59,136 nt of DNA from Candidatus Nomurabacteria bacterium (GTDB taxonomy: Bacteria > Patescibacteriota > Minisyncoccia > Phycocordibacterales > UBA1006): the NCBI GenBank assembly GCA_943357975.1, contig CALRGS010000001.1, forward strand, positions 1 through 59,136, written 5' to 3'. A model generated the notes under the pieces. It was not told the origin of the DNA and did not search any database. It was given only the letters and a program-made list of their open reading frames with translations. The first letter of the stretch is position 1, and every line of letters begins with the position of its first letter. The position numbers and the translations under genes are program-made. Shown here piece after piece: positions 14,173 to 22,772 of this stretch.

Positions 14173-15915
14173 CTATACTCGCTCCCCAATCTGTTGTCTC
14201 CACATCGCCTGATACAACCCATTTTGTTCAAGGAGTTCTGCATGAGTCCCAGTCTCGACAAGTTTTCCTTTTTCCAAAACAAAGATTCTATCTGCGTGCA
14301 TAATTGTTGAGAGCCGGTGCGCGATCAATACCGTAATCCGCAAAGCGCCTTGTGACACATCTCGAATTGTTTTCGTAATTTCTTCTTCAGTAATTGAATC
14401 AAGTGCCGACGTTGCCTCATCAAAAATCAAAATACTTGGTTTTCGTAAGAGTGCGCGCGCAATCGAAAGTCGCTGTTTTTCACCACCAGAAACTTTTACC
14501 CCTCCTTCCCCAATCACCGTATCTAGTCCTTGCTCTCCACGTTCAAGCAGATTCTGACACTGCGCATTATTGAGTGCCCCTAAACATTCAGCATCCGTCG
14601 CAGCAGGATTCACGAACAACATGTTTTCTCGAATCGTACCTGCAAACAATTGTGTGTCCTGGGTTACAAATCCAATTTGATTCCTCAATTCTTCCTTGTT
14701 AATTTCATCATAACGAATACCGTTATACAAAATCGCTCCACTGGTAGGCGTATACAACCCCACTAATAATTTTACGAGTGACGTTTTTCCAGAACCAGAA
14801 GGTCCCACAAAAGCAATGGTTTGCCCCTGTTGAACGCTATACGAAATATGTGAAAGCGCCTGAGTCGTCGCTGTTCCATATCCAAACGAAACATCATCAA
14901 ATGAAAAATTCTTAAGTTCCCCCATCGCTTTCGGGTGTTCAGGGTTTGCCTCCGGAGGTGTATTCATAAGTTTCTCATAGTTTGCAAGCGAAGCCTCGGT
15001 CTCACGATACGCAGCAATAAACGGCGCAATTTGTTGTAATGGAAAGAATAACCAGAAACTATAAATATTAAGCGAGAAATATTGCCCCAGCGTAATCGTT
15101 TTCGTATAGATCAAGTAGAACAAGAAAAATACCAACCCTGCGCGAATTGCGTTTGTAATCGTACCTTGGACAAAATCAAGACTGCGCAAATAACGAAGCT
15201 TTTTAAGTTCAAGTTTCAAAATTTTATCAGTCGTATTATTCAAATGCGCAACCTCTTGTCCTGCAAGTCCGAGCGCTTTTACCAATTCAATATTGCGAAG
15301 CGATTCTGTTGTAGAGCCTGCAAGTGCTGTGGTTTCAGCAACAATCGTTTTTTGAATGGACTTGATACGTTTTGACATCAGAATACTCACGGTAGCAATC
15401 ACAGCGATCATGCCAAAAAATACAACCGGGATCAGCCAATAAATAGTTGCCGAGTACACCGCAACGAATACGAAGATAATAGATGAAAAGAAAATAGTAT
15501 TCACCATTTGCAGCATCAAGTTTTCAGTATCCTGGCGCGCTTTTTGGAGCTTGCCCAGCGTTTCACCAGAGCGCTCGTCTTCAAACACGCTGTACGGAAG
15601 CGCAAGTGAATGATTTACTCCTTCACGATACATATCTGCACCGGATCGTTTACTCACCGTGTTCAAATAATAATCCTGGAAATTTTTTGCTACGCGCGAA
15701 ACAAGTGCCGTACCAATAAACGCAAGGACCAGTAATCCTACTCCACCCAAAAATGCTGACTGGGTAAAATCAGCAAAATGCATTGCATACTTATCAATCA
15801 ACCGTTGCGTAATATACGGTTCAAGGAGTGAGAAGAACTGGTTGATAAGTGCTAATACTAATATAAGCCCACACATCATCCAATATTTTTTGATATAAAA
15901 CAGAAAGATTTTCAT
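14173..15915 (-). CDS. ABC transporter, fused membrane and ATPase domains
   Basis: This 580-residue half-exporter has six membrane helices in residues 1-310 and a nucleotide-binding domain from about 345: Walker A GPSGSGKTS, Q-loop region GFVTQDTQLF, signature VSGGEKQRLS, Walker B ILIFDEATSALD and the switch histidine in IAHRLST. It works as a dimer to export lipids, peptides or drugs; the substrate is unknown. It is divergent from the PaaX-like gene with only 27 bases between the starts, so the two promoters must overlap. Its own looks like TGC-TATCAT eight bases before ATG. Confidence 0.9.
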   Translation of the reverse strand: MKIFLFYIKKYWMMCGLILVLALINQFFSLLEPYITQRLIDKYAMHFADFTQSAFLGGVGLLVLAFIGTALVSRVAKNFQDYYLNTVSKRSGADMYREGVNHSLALPYSVFEDERSGETLGKLQKARQDTENLMLQMVNTIFFSSIIFVFVAVYSATIYWLIPVVFFGMIAVIATVSILMSKRIKSIQKTIVAETTALAGSTTESLRNIELVKALGLAGQEVAHLNNTTDKILKLELKKLRYLRSLDFVQGTITNAIRAGLVFFLFYLIYTKTITLGQYFSLNIYSFWLFFPLQQIAPFIAAYRETEASLANYEKLMNTPPEANPEHPKAMGELKNFSFDDVSFGYGTATTQALSHISYSVQQGQTIAFVGPSGSGKTSLVKLLVGLYTPTSGAILYNGIRYDEINKEELRNQIGFVTQDTQLFAGTIRENMLFVNPAATDAECLGALNNAQCQNLLERGEQGLDTVIGEGGVKVSGGEKQRLSIARALLRKPSILIFDEATSALDSITEEEITKTIRDVSQGALRITVLIAHRLSTIMHADRIFVLEKGKLVETGTHAELLEQNGLYQAMWRQQIGERV

Positions 15916-15942
15916 AGATATTTATGATAGCATACTATTTAT

Positions 15943-16479
15943 ATGGCAAAGACTCCTGATTATTCCAAAAAAATCCTTAAAATCCTTGCTGAAAACAAGG
16001 CGGTTTCGGTACCCGAATTAGCCGCAAAAATGGCCCCAAGTGACTTAAAATTGGCCACCAAGGCTCGTTATGCGATTAATAGAACACTTCGTGGATTGGT
16101 GGAATCCGGCCTTATAGAGAGCCATTTTTCAGGTCAAAATGACTATGCCCGTTTGACCACGGCAGGACGTAAAAAGGCTACTACGTTGAAGCTAGAAAGC
16201 GATACCAGCCTCCTTCCCAACTGGGATGGTAAGTGGCGTATTGTACTCCTTGATCTACCAGAATTTCGGAAATCTGAACGCGAATCACTTCGCTACCTCC
16301 TCAAAAAGGCAGGGTTTGTGTGCCTCAAAAATTCAGCTTGGGTGTCCCCTTTCCCATTCGAGCACCTGTTTATGAATATCAAAAAAGACCTCAGCCTCAC
16401 GACCGAGATTATGATCCTTGTTACAGAAACAATTGATCAGGAAACTGAGAAGGTGTTGTTTGAGATGTTTGGGAAATAA
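15943..16479 (+). CDS. PaaX-like / Cas2-fold winged-helix protein
   Basis: This 178-residue protein has an N-terminal winged-helix region (ILKILAENKAVSVPELAAK, then a typical RYAINRTLRGLVESGLI) and a C-terminal ferredoxin-like part (WRIVLLDLPEFRKSERESLRYLLKKAGFVCLKNSAWV) as in PaaX-type regulators, whose C-terminal domain resembles Cas2. No CRISPR repeats or other cas genes are in the window, so a regulator is more likely than a CRISPR part. It may control the divergent ABC exporter, which begins 27 bases away. Confidence 0.65.
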   Translation: MAKTPDYSKKILKILAENKAVSVPELAAKMAPSDLKLATKARYAINRTLRGLVESGLIESHFSGQNDYARLTTAGRKKATTLKLESDTSLLPNWDGKWRIVLLDLPEFRKSERESLRYLLKKAGFVCLKNSAWVSPFPFEHLFMNIKKDLSLTTEIMILVTETIDQETEKVLFEMFGK

Positions 16480-16502
16480 AAAAACCTCAACGAGGTTTTT
16501 TT
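16478..16502 (+). terminator. Terminator after the PaaX-like gene
   Basis: AAAAAAACCTC-AAC-GAGGTTTTTTT directly at the stop codon; symmetrical, so it may also serve the convergent kinase gene. Confidence 0.85.
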
Positions 16503-16514
16503 ATTTTAGTTAAA

Positions 16515-17036
16515 TTAAACAATTGTCATTATTTTCTGTGCAATTTCTTGTGGAGACAAAACACTGGAATCAAACGTCGGCTGTGTTTTATCTTTCAATG
16601 CCATATAGGCATCATAGCGCTGGATAAAACCTTGTTCATCAGTAACAGAAAGTTTTGAGCCCCGCTCTTTTGCAGTAGATACTCGCTCTGCAAAACGAGC
16701 TTTCAAAACATCTAAAGGGGCCTCAACATTCACATAAGTCACCTTGATTCCATGTCTTTCTCCTAATTCTTCTAATTGCTTATTCAAATTCCCTTGCCCA
16801 ACGGAACCACCTTCTGTAATTAGCGACATTCCATTTGATAACAGCTTATCTCCAATAGAGAGAAGGCAGTCTTGAACTAATTTTCGATCTCGGTCAGGAG
16901 TGTAGTCTGAAATAAGAAATTTAATCTTGTTCGCTGAAAGTCTAAAAATTTTCTTGTACTGCTCCATGATGATATTCACAGCCCAAGTTTTTCCGGACAC
17001 AATAGGTCCATTTATAATTAAAATAAATTGATTCAT
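16515..17036 (-). CDS. P-loop kinase-like ATPase
   Basis: This 173-residue protein starts MNQFILIINGPIVSGKTWAV, where GPIVSGKT is a Walker A loop. A later LISDYTPDRDRKL and the C-terminal TYVNVEAPLDVLKARFAERV with arginines fit a lid of small nucleoside or polynucleotide kinases (AAA_33 type). The substrate is unknown. ATG 17036 is chosen; an upstream ATG at 17081 lies inside a palindrome at the predicted transcription start. A second P-loop kinase lies 376 bases upstream on the same strand. Confidence 0.65.
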   Translation of the reverse strand: MNQFILIINGPIVSGKTWAVNIIMEQYKKIFRLSANKIKFLISDYTPDRDRKLVQDCLLSIGDKLLSNGMSLITEGGSVGQGNLNKQLEELGERHGIKVTYVNVEAPLDVLKARFAERVSTAKERGSKLSVTDEQGFIQRYDAYMALKDKTQPTFDSSVLSPQEIAQKIMTIV

Positions 17037-17069
17037 ATAAAATTTGTTGTTTTGATTATGGTTTTGATT

Positions 17070-17095
17070 AGTGAGTACCATTACTGGTACTCACT
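17070..17095. promoter_or_regulatory. Palindromic operator or leader hairpin before the P-loop gene
   Basis: Perfect inverted repeat AGTGAGTACCA-TTAC-TGGTACTCACT. It begins at the predicted transcription start of the promoter TTGTCA (17122-17127), 17 bases, TACTAT (17099-17104) on the minus strand, so it could be an operator or a stable stem at the 5' end of the mRNA. Confidence 0.6.
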
Positions 17096-17144
17096 TTTAT
17101 AGTACCACAGAATCATCAACATGACAAATTTATGAGATCTGTGT

Positions 17145-17393
17145 TTATTTCTTCCATCGTGGAGCAAAACGTATCAACCAGGTAAAGAATTTTGCCTTGA
17201 GCGTATTAACTCCAATCCCCCGCATCCCGTTATAAGCAATCTTCTGGAACTCTTTTAAATCATTTCCTTCGTAACAGAACTTTCCATTTTTAAAACAGTA
17301 ACTACAATATTTCTCGCTGTCGCGAACTCCCGGGTCTTTATAAAATGGCATCAGACAGCTCTCGCATGCGGTGTAGGTGGTTTCTTTATTCAT
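17145..17393 (-). CDS. Putative zinc-ribbon protein
   Basis: This 82-residue protein carries C-x2-C (CESCLMPF) and C-x2-C (YCSYCFKNGKFCYEG), the pattern of the small zinc-ribbon domain family PF12674, in which such proteins of about 80-90 residues are mostly this domain plus a helical C terminus. Function is unknown for the family. It lies between two P-loop kinase genes on the same strand and may belong to one unit with the upstream kinase and grpE. Confidence 0.65.
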   Translation of the reverse strand: MNKETTYTACESCLMPFYKDPGVRDSEKYCSYCFKNGKFCYEGNDLKEFQKIAYNGMRGIGVNTLKAKFFTWLIRFAPRWKK

Positions 17394-17411
17394 GCAAGTA
17401 GTATAACAAAA

Positions 17412-17966
17412 TTATAAGATATTTAAAATTTGCTCGACTGCTTGATCAAGTGAGCCATTTTCAATAATTACTAGTGGGGTTCCATATTCCTTTGATACTC
17501 TTCTTGCGACATCTAGGGACCGTTCTTGTGCTTGTGTTAAAAACCGTATTTTTTCAGCATCTGAAATATCATCAGCGGCAAACAAGTTTCTCTCTCGGTT
17601 TTCAGAGTGAATACGTTTCAAAATATCTGCAGGATTAACATTCACATGTACAAATACTTTACAATAATCGTACCAATCACCCACAGATTCTGTAACTACC
17701 CCATTCCATACTTTTACAAAATGACTTGTCGCGATAGCACGATCACTGCTTTCACTAATATTTTTAAATGATTCTACTTGGGCGTTATTCTTTTGCTCAT
17801 GAGAAAAGTTTCTGAGCAAATCATAATTAGTCTCTATACCAAGCATCTTCATCATATTATGCGAACCCTCAAAACACGGAATGTTTGTCCGTGTTTTTAA
17901 AATATTTAATATTGTAGTTTTACCAGAACCATTTATTCCACCAATAAAAACAATGTTTCGTTTCAT
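17412..17966 (-). CDS. P-loop kinase, archaeal adenylate kinase-like
   Basis: This 184-residue protein starts MKRNIVFIGGINGSGKTTIL with Walker A GGINGSGKT at once. The layout, with a helix-rich middle, a strand YCKVFVHVNVNPADILKRI and a basic lid region HSENRERNLF, resembles AdkA-type or AAA_18 nucleotide kinases. The phosphate acceptor is not known. Its start is three bases after the grpE stop, so it is almost certainly co-transcribed with grpE; no functional link with chaperones is implied. Confidence 0.65.
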   Translation of the reverse strand: MKRNIVFIGGINGSGKTTILNILKTRTNIPCFEGSHNMMKMLGIETNYDLLRNFSHEQKNNAQVESFKNISESSDRAIATSHFVKVWNGVVTESVGDWYDYCKVFVHVNVNPADILKRIHSENRERNLFAADDISDAEKIRFLTQAQERSLDVARRVSKEYGTPLVIIENGSLDQAVEQILNIL

Positions 17967-17969
17967 GTA

Positions 17970-18581
17970 TTATTTCAACTTCCAAACAACTACTCGAGCA
18001 GGACGGATAACTCGTTCCCCCATTTTGTATCCCTTCTGAATAATACGCTCAACCTTGTGATCTTGGTGTGCATCATCAGTATCTTTCGTTTCAATTGGTT
18101 CATGCGCATGCGCATCGAAATCAACACCCACTTGATCAATAGCGGTTATCCCATTATTTTCAAGAGCTGTTTTTAGTTGACTATAAATAAATTCAACTCC
18201 AATTCTCCAGTTCTTATCTACTGCTTCCCAGGCAGCCGTATTCCCCATCGCCATATCAAAACTATCCAAGGTTGGAAGAAAATCTGCGAGAACTTTTTCA
18301 GTAGTCTTTTTCTTGGTCGTATCACGAACTTCATCCAACTCCTTTTTCAAGTTTACATAATCAGCTCGTGCACGCTGAAGAGCGGTGAGGTGCTCACGAG
18401 ATTCTTTCTGAGATACTTTTAATTCAGCTCGAAGGTCTTTGAGTTTCTGTTTGTCTTTCTTTTCATCTCCTACCCAATCAAGTTCTTCAAATTCTACATC
18501 ATCCACAGGCTCATCTAAAATAACCTCGTCTTCAGGTTCGGGTTTGTCTAGAACTGGATCATCGTACAAATTATCGTTCAT
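17970..18581 (-). CDS. grpE: Nucleotide exchange factor GrpE
   Basis: This 203-residue protein has an acidic N terminus (about 40 residues rich in D and E), a long coiled-coil helix (KKDKQKLKDLRAELKVSQKE onward) and the C-terminal beta domain with HEPIETKDTDD and a final GYKMGERVIRPARVVV, all typical of GrpE. It releases ADP from DnaK. It is not next to dnaK here. Its promoter has TATAAT (18590-18595) eight bases before ATG, so the mRNA is almost leaderless. Confidence 0.92.
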   Translation of the reverse strand: MNDNLYDDPVLDKPEPEDEVILDEPVDDVEFEELDWVGDEKKDKQKLKDLRAELKVSQKESREHLTALQRARADYVNLKKELDEVRDTTKKKTTEKVLADFLPTLDSFDMAMGNTAAWEAVDKNWRIGVEFIYSQLKTALENNGITAIDQVGVDFDAHAHEPIETKDTDDAHQDHKVERIIQKGYKMGERVIRPARVVVWKLK

Positions 18582-18610
18582 ATGCTGGTATTATACATAA
18601 TTTAGGACAA

Positions 18611-18633
18611 GAAAAAAGGCCCTGCCAGGACCT
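18611..18633 (-). terminator. Terminator after the secreted protein gene
   Basis: GGTCCT pairs with AGGGCC, followed by six T on the minus strand, at the stop of the gene ending at 18632. Confidence 0.75.
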
Positions 18634-19048
18634 ATTTTTCTATAGCAACCAAGATAACGGAAACATTTCCATTGCCTATTTTTTTTGTAAAAGTGAAGCG
18701 AGAAGTTTTATGTTCAGCACTTAATTTCTGTTCTGCAGAAAGTTTTGCAGCCGAGTGGGTTTGGCCTACTGATTCTGTAACAGTGAATGACCCATCGGGA
18801 TGGCTGTCCACGAACATCTCGAACGAACTGCCAGGCGAGGCTTCATAGCCACTCACAATCTTCTTAAGAAGTTTTACACCAACTCCACCCTTAGGGCGTT
18901 CTTGTTCTAGGTTTTCGATTCCTGCCTTATTATTCCCTCCACCATTACCAGCCCTTGATTCCATAGGGGCCAACATGGCCACCGTAGCAACCGTAGCCAT
19001 GAGGGTATTCTTGATAAGTTTCCCAGGATTTTCAAATGGATTTTTCAT
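18632..19048 (-). CDS. Secreted protein, unknown
   Basis: This 138-residue protein has a signal peptide: basic start (KNPFENPGKLIKN), hydrophobic core TLMATVATVAMLAPM and a likely cleavage site after SRAG. The mature part begins with a glycine and asparagine rich stretch (GNGGGNN), followed by a repeat-like segment KLSAEQKLSAEHK and strands. No family recognised. It has its own terminator and lies between rpsI and grpE. Confidence 0.6.
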   Translation of the reverse strand: MKNPFENPGKLIKNTLMATVATVAMLAPMESRAGNGGGNNKAGIENLEQERPKGGVGVKLLKKIVSGYEASPGSSFEMFVDSHPDGSFTVTESVGQTHSAAKLSAEQKLSAEHKTSRFTFTKKIGNGNVSVILVAIEK

Positions 19049-19072
19049 AGTTCTATTATACCAAATTTAGCC

Positions 19073-19101
19073 AAACAAAAAGCCCCTCTCGGGGATTTTT
19101 T
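19073..19101 (-). terminator. Terminator of the ribosomal operon
   Basis: CCCC-GAGA-GGGG followed by CTTTTTG on the minus strand, after the rpsI stop. Confidence 0.75.
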
Positions 19102-19111
19102 GTAAAACGAA

Positions 19112-19519
19112 TTATCGCTTTGACCACTGTGAACTCTTTCGAGCCTTCTTGTGTCCGAACTTACGACGTTCCTTAGAACGCGCATCTCGTTTCAAGTATC
19201 CAAGCTTTTTAACTTCAGTCTTTACAGACTCATCAGTCAAAGCAAGGGCTCGAGCAATTCCGTGACGGATTGCCTCAGCCTGAGAATGGGTTCCTCCTCC
19301 CTTTACTACTACAGTAATAGTATAGGTCTTTGGATCCTTTAGCTTGTGTAGAGATTCCATTGCAATCTTAACAAGGTCTTTGGTTGCAAAATATGCATCC
19401 GCTGGCTTGTCATTAACCACAAGTGAATTTTTAGCAGCTTCAGTAATACGAATACGAGCCGAAGAAGTTTTTCGACGACCAGTAGCAGCTATATAATTTT
19501 GAGATTTTGCAGCTGTCAT
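19112..19519 (-). CDS. rpsI: 30S ribosomal protein uS9
   Basis: This 135-residue protein has the uS9 core (YIAATGRRKTSSARIRI at the start, GGGTHSQAEAIRHGIARAL in the middle) and the typical basic C terminus ending KKARKSSQWSKR, which reaches the P-site tRNA; most bacteria end in KR, as here. It is the last gene of the operon from infA and starts one base after the rplM stop. Confidence 0.95.
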   Translation of the reverse strand: MTAAKSQNYIAATGRRKTSSARIRITEAAKNSLVVNDKPADAYFATKDLVKIAMESLHKLKDPKTYTITVVVKGGGTHSQAEAIRHGIARALALTDESVKTEVKKLGYLKRDARSKERRKFGHKKARKSSQWSKR

Positions 19520-19520
19520 A

Positions 19521-19862
19521 TTAGTCGTTGATGATTAAATTCTTAAGTGTGTCAGTTCGTAACTTGTTTCGAGGAAGCATTCCGCGAACCGTTCGCATAA
19601 TAACTTCTCGTATTCCACGTCGGTCTTTTAAGTGACCTCGTGTTTCGATCTTCTGACCACCTGGATACCCAGAGTAAGTCTGAAGCTCTTCGTTTAATCG
19701 TCTTTCCGAGAGGTCGAGTTTCGATGCGTTAACAATCGTAACTTTTACATCAGAAATTTTATTGGGTGCAAAACCCGTATCCATCTTCCCTCGCAAGTAA
19801 CTTGCGGCGAGACTGGTGACACGGCCAAGCTTTTTCCCTGTTGCATCAATAGTGAATTCCAT
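19521..19862 (-). CDS. rplM: 50S ribosomal protein uL13
   Basis: This 113-residue protein starts MEFTIDATGKKLGRVTSLAA and includes YSGYPGG and VRGMLPRNKLR, the uL13 signature regions. A longer frame up to 19916 is rejected because it overlaps rplQ. The protein is shorter than the 142 residues of E. coli: the C-terminal extension after NLIIND is missing, a small reduction seen in compact genomes. It directly precedes rpsI. Confidence 0.93.
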   Translation of the reverse strand: MEFTIDATGKKLGRVTSLAASYLRGKMDTGFAPNKISDVKVTIVNASKLDLSERRLNEELQTYSGYPGGQKIETRGHLKDRRGIREVIMRTVRGMLPRNKLRTDTLKNLIIND

Positions 19863-19887
19863 AAAAAGTTTAGCTAAAATAATAATG

Positions 19888-20244
19888 TTATACGAACTCG
19901 ATAATTGCCATTTCACTTCCGTCTGAAAGTCGATTCGGCAATTTCATAATTCGCAAATATCCTCCCTTGCGGTCTTGATACTTCGGAGCGTAATCCTTGA
20001 TCAAGGTCTGCGCAACATCCAATTGTCCACCCATTTCTGCGGTAAGCAATCGAAGGTTTGCGAGACCAGATCCAGATTTTGAACGCGTAACCATTTTTTC
20101 AACCATAGGTCGAATTTCCTTAGCACGTGGAAGCGTGGTTTCGATTCGTCCGTGAAGTACCAGACCTCGAACGAGACTTCGCAAGAATCCCTTGCGAACT
20201 TTTCGTTCTCGTCCAAATTTTCGTTTGTTATCGTGATGTCTCAT
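19888..20244 (-). CDS. rplQ: 50S ribosomal protein bL17
   Basis: This 118-residue protein begins MRHHDNKRKFGRERKVRKGF, the usual bL17 start in these lineages, with the family motif RSLVRGLVLHGRIETTLPRAKEIRPMVE condensed in residues 22-50. It follows rpoA as in most bacteria. It binds 23S rRNA near the exit tunnel. Confidence 0.95.
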   Translation of the reverse strand: MRHHDNKRKFGRERKVRKGFLRSLVRGLVLHGRIETTLPRAKEIRPMVEKMVTRSKSGSGLANLRLLTAEMGGQLDVAQTLIKDYAPKYQDRKGGYLRIMKLPNRLSDGSEMAIIEFV

Positions 20245-20280
20245 AATAATTTGATTAATGTCTTGGTTTATTTCTCCAAT

Positions 20281-21258
20281 TTATTTCTTAAGGGCCAAGC
20301 CGTAACTGGTAAGCACCTCTTTCACTTCATTCAATCCCTTGTCTCCGAATCCATCAAGCTCGAGAAGTCCTTCTTCAGTTTTCTGAATAAGTCCTCCAAC
20401 CGTTCGGATGCCTGCATCTGAAAGCGCGTTCAACGTTCGTGTTGAAAGCTGGAGTGAGTCGATTCGTGTTTTCAAAACCTCTGTGAGATCTTCCCTGTCC
20501 ATGGTAGCCCCTTCTTCTTTTTCTTTCCCAGGTGAAGGTATTGGCATTTCAATCTGTGTCTTTGCAATTTCTTTGAGATCAAGGATCGCTCGGAATTGTT
20601 CAAGCATGATTTTCATTGCATCCTCGAGAGCAACCTTTGGCTCGATAGAACCATCAGTCTCTACTACGAGACGCAGTCGGTTATAGTTCGTTCGGTCTCC
20701 GACACGCATGTCTTCAACGTCATAGCTACATCCAACGATTGGTGAAAATCGAGCGTCTGTCATGATAGCTCCGATATCCACTTTGTCTTTCGAAAGCATT
20801 TCTCGAGAAACAAATCCCAAACCTTTTGCAACCACCACTTCGATGTTGAGTTCTGCACCTTTGCCAGTAACTTCCCCGATGTATTGATCAGGTGAAGTAA
20901 CTACCAACTGTCCAGATGTTTCAAAATCAGAAGCTTTCGCCACTCCGTTTTTTACTACAAGAGTTGCTGTTGCTGGTTCATCGCCAGTCAATTGGAAACG
21001 AACTTTTTTCAAGTTGAGAATAGTCGTAATGATGTCTTCTCGAACACCTGCAAGCGTTGAGAATTCGTGTTCAACGCCCTTGATCTTTACTTGCGTAATC
21101 GCAGCACCAGGAATTGACGAGAGAATAATTCTTCGCAATGAGTTTCCAAGTGTGTGACCATATCCTGGGTAAAGCCCTTCGATCTCATAAACTCCTTGAG
21201 TAGAATTTTCTGAAACGATTTTTAGTTTTGAAGGCAAGACGATTGATAGTGACATCAT
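20281..21258 (-). CDS. rpoA: RNA polymerase subunit alpha
   Basis: This 325-residue protein has the N-terminal assembly domain (GYGHTLGNSLRRIILSSIPG near residue 30, KVRFQL, NYNRLRLVVETDGS) and the C-terminal helix-hairpin-helix domain from about residue 250 (RIDSLQLSTRTLNALSDAGI, TVGGLIQKTEEGLLELDGFG). The C-terminal domain contacts upstream promoter DNA and activators. Two adjacent start codons (MM) are possible. Located between rpsD and rplQ. Confidence 0.97.
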   Translation of the reverse strand: MMSLSIVLPSKLKIVSENSTQGVYEIEGLYPGYGHTLGNSLRRIILSSIPGAAITQVKIKGVEHEFSTLAGVREDIITTILNLKKVRFQLTGDEPATATLVVKNGVAKASDFETSGQLVVTSPDQYIGEVTGKGAELNIEVVVAKGLGFVSREMLSKDKVDIGAIMTDARFSPIVGCSYDVEDMRVGDRTNYNRLRLVVETDGSIEPKVALEDAMKIMLEQFRAILDLKEIAKTQIEMPIPSPGKEKEEGATMDREDLTEVLKTRIDSLQLSTRTLNALSDAGIRTVGGLIQKTEEGLLELDGFGDKGLNEVKEVLTSYGLALKK

Positions 21259-21305
21259 AATGTTTGGCTTGAGATTATTAATGAGTAATTTTAATAAAGG
21301 AACTA

Positions 21306-21908
21306 TTATCTACTGTAGAACTCGATTACCACCTGGAAGTTCAAGAATGGGTCCGGATTTTTAGGTTCTCCTGAGATTTTTGCAGTAACTGCTGAATCAT
21401 CATAAGTAAACCAATCAGGCTTCTTGATCGCTTTCAATTTGGTTGCAATTTCTGTAAAGAGTTTCGTCGTCTTACTTCCCTCACGAATCGCGATCACATC
21501 ACCTAATTTAAGTGCGTATGATGGAATTGTGAGTTTTTTACCATTAACGGTAAAGTGTCCGTGCGAAACCATTTGTCGTGCCAATGCTCGTGTGTGGGCA
21601 AATCCCAAACGATATACCGCATTGTCGAGACGTTGTTCAATTTGCTTGAACAAGAGATCTGCTGGTGTCGAGTCTTTCTTGCCGTGTTCCATTGCGTAGG
21701 TTACGTAATTTGAAAATTGCTTTTCTCGTACTCCGTACATAAATCGAACTTTCTGCTTCTCGATCAGCTGATTTCCGAAGTCTGAACGTCGTCCTCCCTT
21801 TTTGCCTTTTTTGGCAACAGGTTCTGACTGAGCAAATTTAGCGGTCTGACATTTTTCATAGATACCGGCACCGAGGCGGCGGCACAATTTGTATTTTTTC
21901 TGTGTCAT
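21306..21908 (-). CDS. rpsD: 30S ribosomal protein uS4
   Basis: This 200-residue protein contains the S4 RNA-binding motif (RLDNAVYRLGFAHTRALARQMVSHGHFTVNGKK, about residues 90-125) and the bacterial N-terminal region beginning KYKLCRRLGAGIY. Only two cysteines are seen near the N terminus (C9 and C20), so the four-cysteine zinc form is absent. It is an early 16S rRNA binder and lies between rpsK and rpoA. Confidence 0.95.
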   Translation of the reverse strand: MTQKKYKLCRRLGAGIYEKCQTAKFAQSEPVAKKGKKGGRRSDFGNQLIEKQKVRFMYGVREKQFSNYVTYAMEHGKKDSTPADLLFKQIEQRLDNAVYRLGFAHTRALARQMVSHGHFTVNGKKLTIPSYALKLGDVIAIREGSKTTKLFTEIATKLKAIKKPDWFTYDDSAVTAKISGEPKNPDPFLNFQVVIEFYSR

Positions 21909-21920
21909 ATAATTATTTGA

Positions 21921-22355
21921 TTATACTCGTCGAGCTTTTTTAGCTCGCGGACCATTAAATGGAACAGGCGTTCGATCCTTGATTGATACAATATCAATTC
22001 CTTTCGCTGAAAACGAACGGATCGCTGATTCTCGACCAGAACCTACACCTCGAACAACTACGTGAACTTCTTTTACTCCGATCATCTGAGCTTTTTCAGC
22101 TAAGACTTCACCAATTTTTGCAGCAGCGAAGGGGGTTCCCTTTTTAGCACCCTTGAACCCGAGGGCTCCTGATGACGATGCCATGATTGCGTTTCCGTCC
22201 ATATCAGTCAACAACGCTTTCGTGTTATTGAATGTTGATTGGATGTGCAAGATTCCCACCACCAACTTCTTCTTTGGTGTACGAGAAACAGCCCGATCGC
22301 GGAGACTTTTATCAACCTTCTGTCCTTCTGTTTTTACAATTCGTTTTTTTCCCAT
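21921..22355 (-). CDS. rpsK: 30S ribosomal protein uS11
   Basis: This 144-residue protein has an extended basic N terminus of about 30 residues and then the uS11 core GILHIQSTFNNTKALLTDMDGN, VVVRGVGSGRESAIRSF and the ending DRTPVPFNGPRAKKARRV. It lies in the platform of the small subunit. Thirteen to fifteen bases separate it from its neighbours in the operon. Confidence 0.96.
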   Translation of the reverse strand: MGKKRIVKTEGQKVDKSLRDRAVSRTPKKKLVVGILHIQSTFNNTKALLTDMDGNAIMASSSGALGFKGAKKGTPFAAAKIGEVLAEKAQMIGVKEVHVVVRGVGSGRESAIRSFSAKGIDIVSIKDRTPVPFNGPRAKKARRV

Positions 22356-22370
22356 AGTATTAGAAGTTAA

Positions 22371-22754
22371 TTAGGTCTTAGATTCTTTCTTACGACCAGA
22401 TCCCATAGTCATACGCTTGTTACCACGTACGGTTCGAGAGTTAGTCTTTGTTCGCTGTCCTCGACTGGGAAGGTTGCGTGCGTGACGAGTACCTCGGTAA
22501 CTTCCGATGTCCTTCAATCGCTTGATGTTTTGACCGATTTCACGCGTGAGGTTTCCCTCAAGCTTCATGGTCTCAACAATCTTTCGGATTGCCGCCTCTT
22601 CATCTGTAGTAAGGTCCTTGATTTTCTTCATAGGATCGATCTTTGCCTGTTCAGCAATTGCCAATCCTTGAGGAATACCGATGCCGTAAATGGCAGCAGC
22701 AAGTCCGTACTGGAGATTTTTGTTTTCTGGTAGTGTAATTCCTAAAAGTCGCAT
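22371..22754 (-). CDS. rpsM: 30S ribosomal protein uS13
   Basis: This 127-residue protein starts MRLLGITLPENKNLQYGLAA and carries AIYGIGIPQGLAIAEQA and the C-terminal GTRHARNLPSRGQRTKTNSRTVRG that contacts tRNA in the P site. Order infA, rpmJ, rpsM, rpsK is the common bacterial arrangement. Confidence 0.96.
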   Translation of the reverse strand: MRLLGITLPENKNLQYGLAAAIYGIGIPQGLAIAEQAKIDPMKKIKDLTTDEEAAIRKIVETMKLEGNLTREIGQNIKRLKDIGSYRGTRHARNLPSRGQRTKTNSRTVRGNKRMTMGSGRKKESKT

Positions 22755-22772
22755 ATGATATAAATACTAAAA

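Noticed and set aside
15943..16479. Possible Cas2 and CRISPR link
   Set aside because: The C-terminal domain is Cas2-like, but a winged-helix N terminus fits PaaX, and no repeats or cas1 are present.
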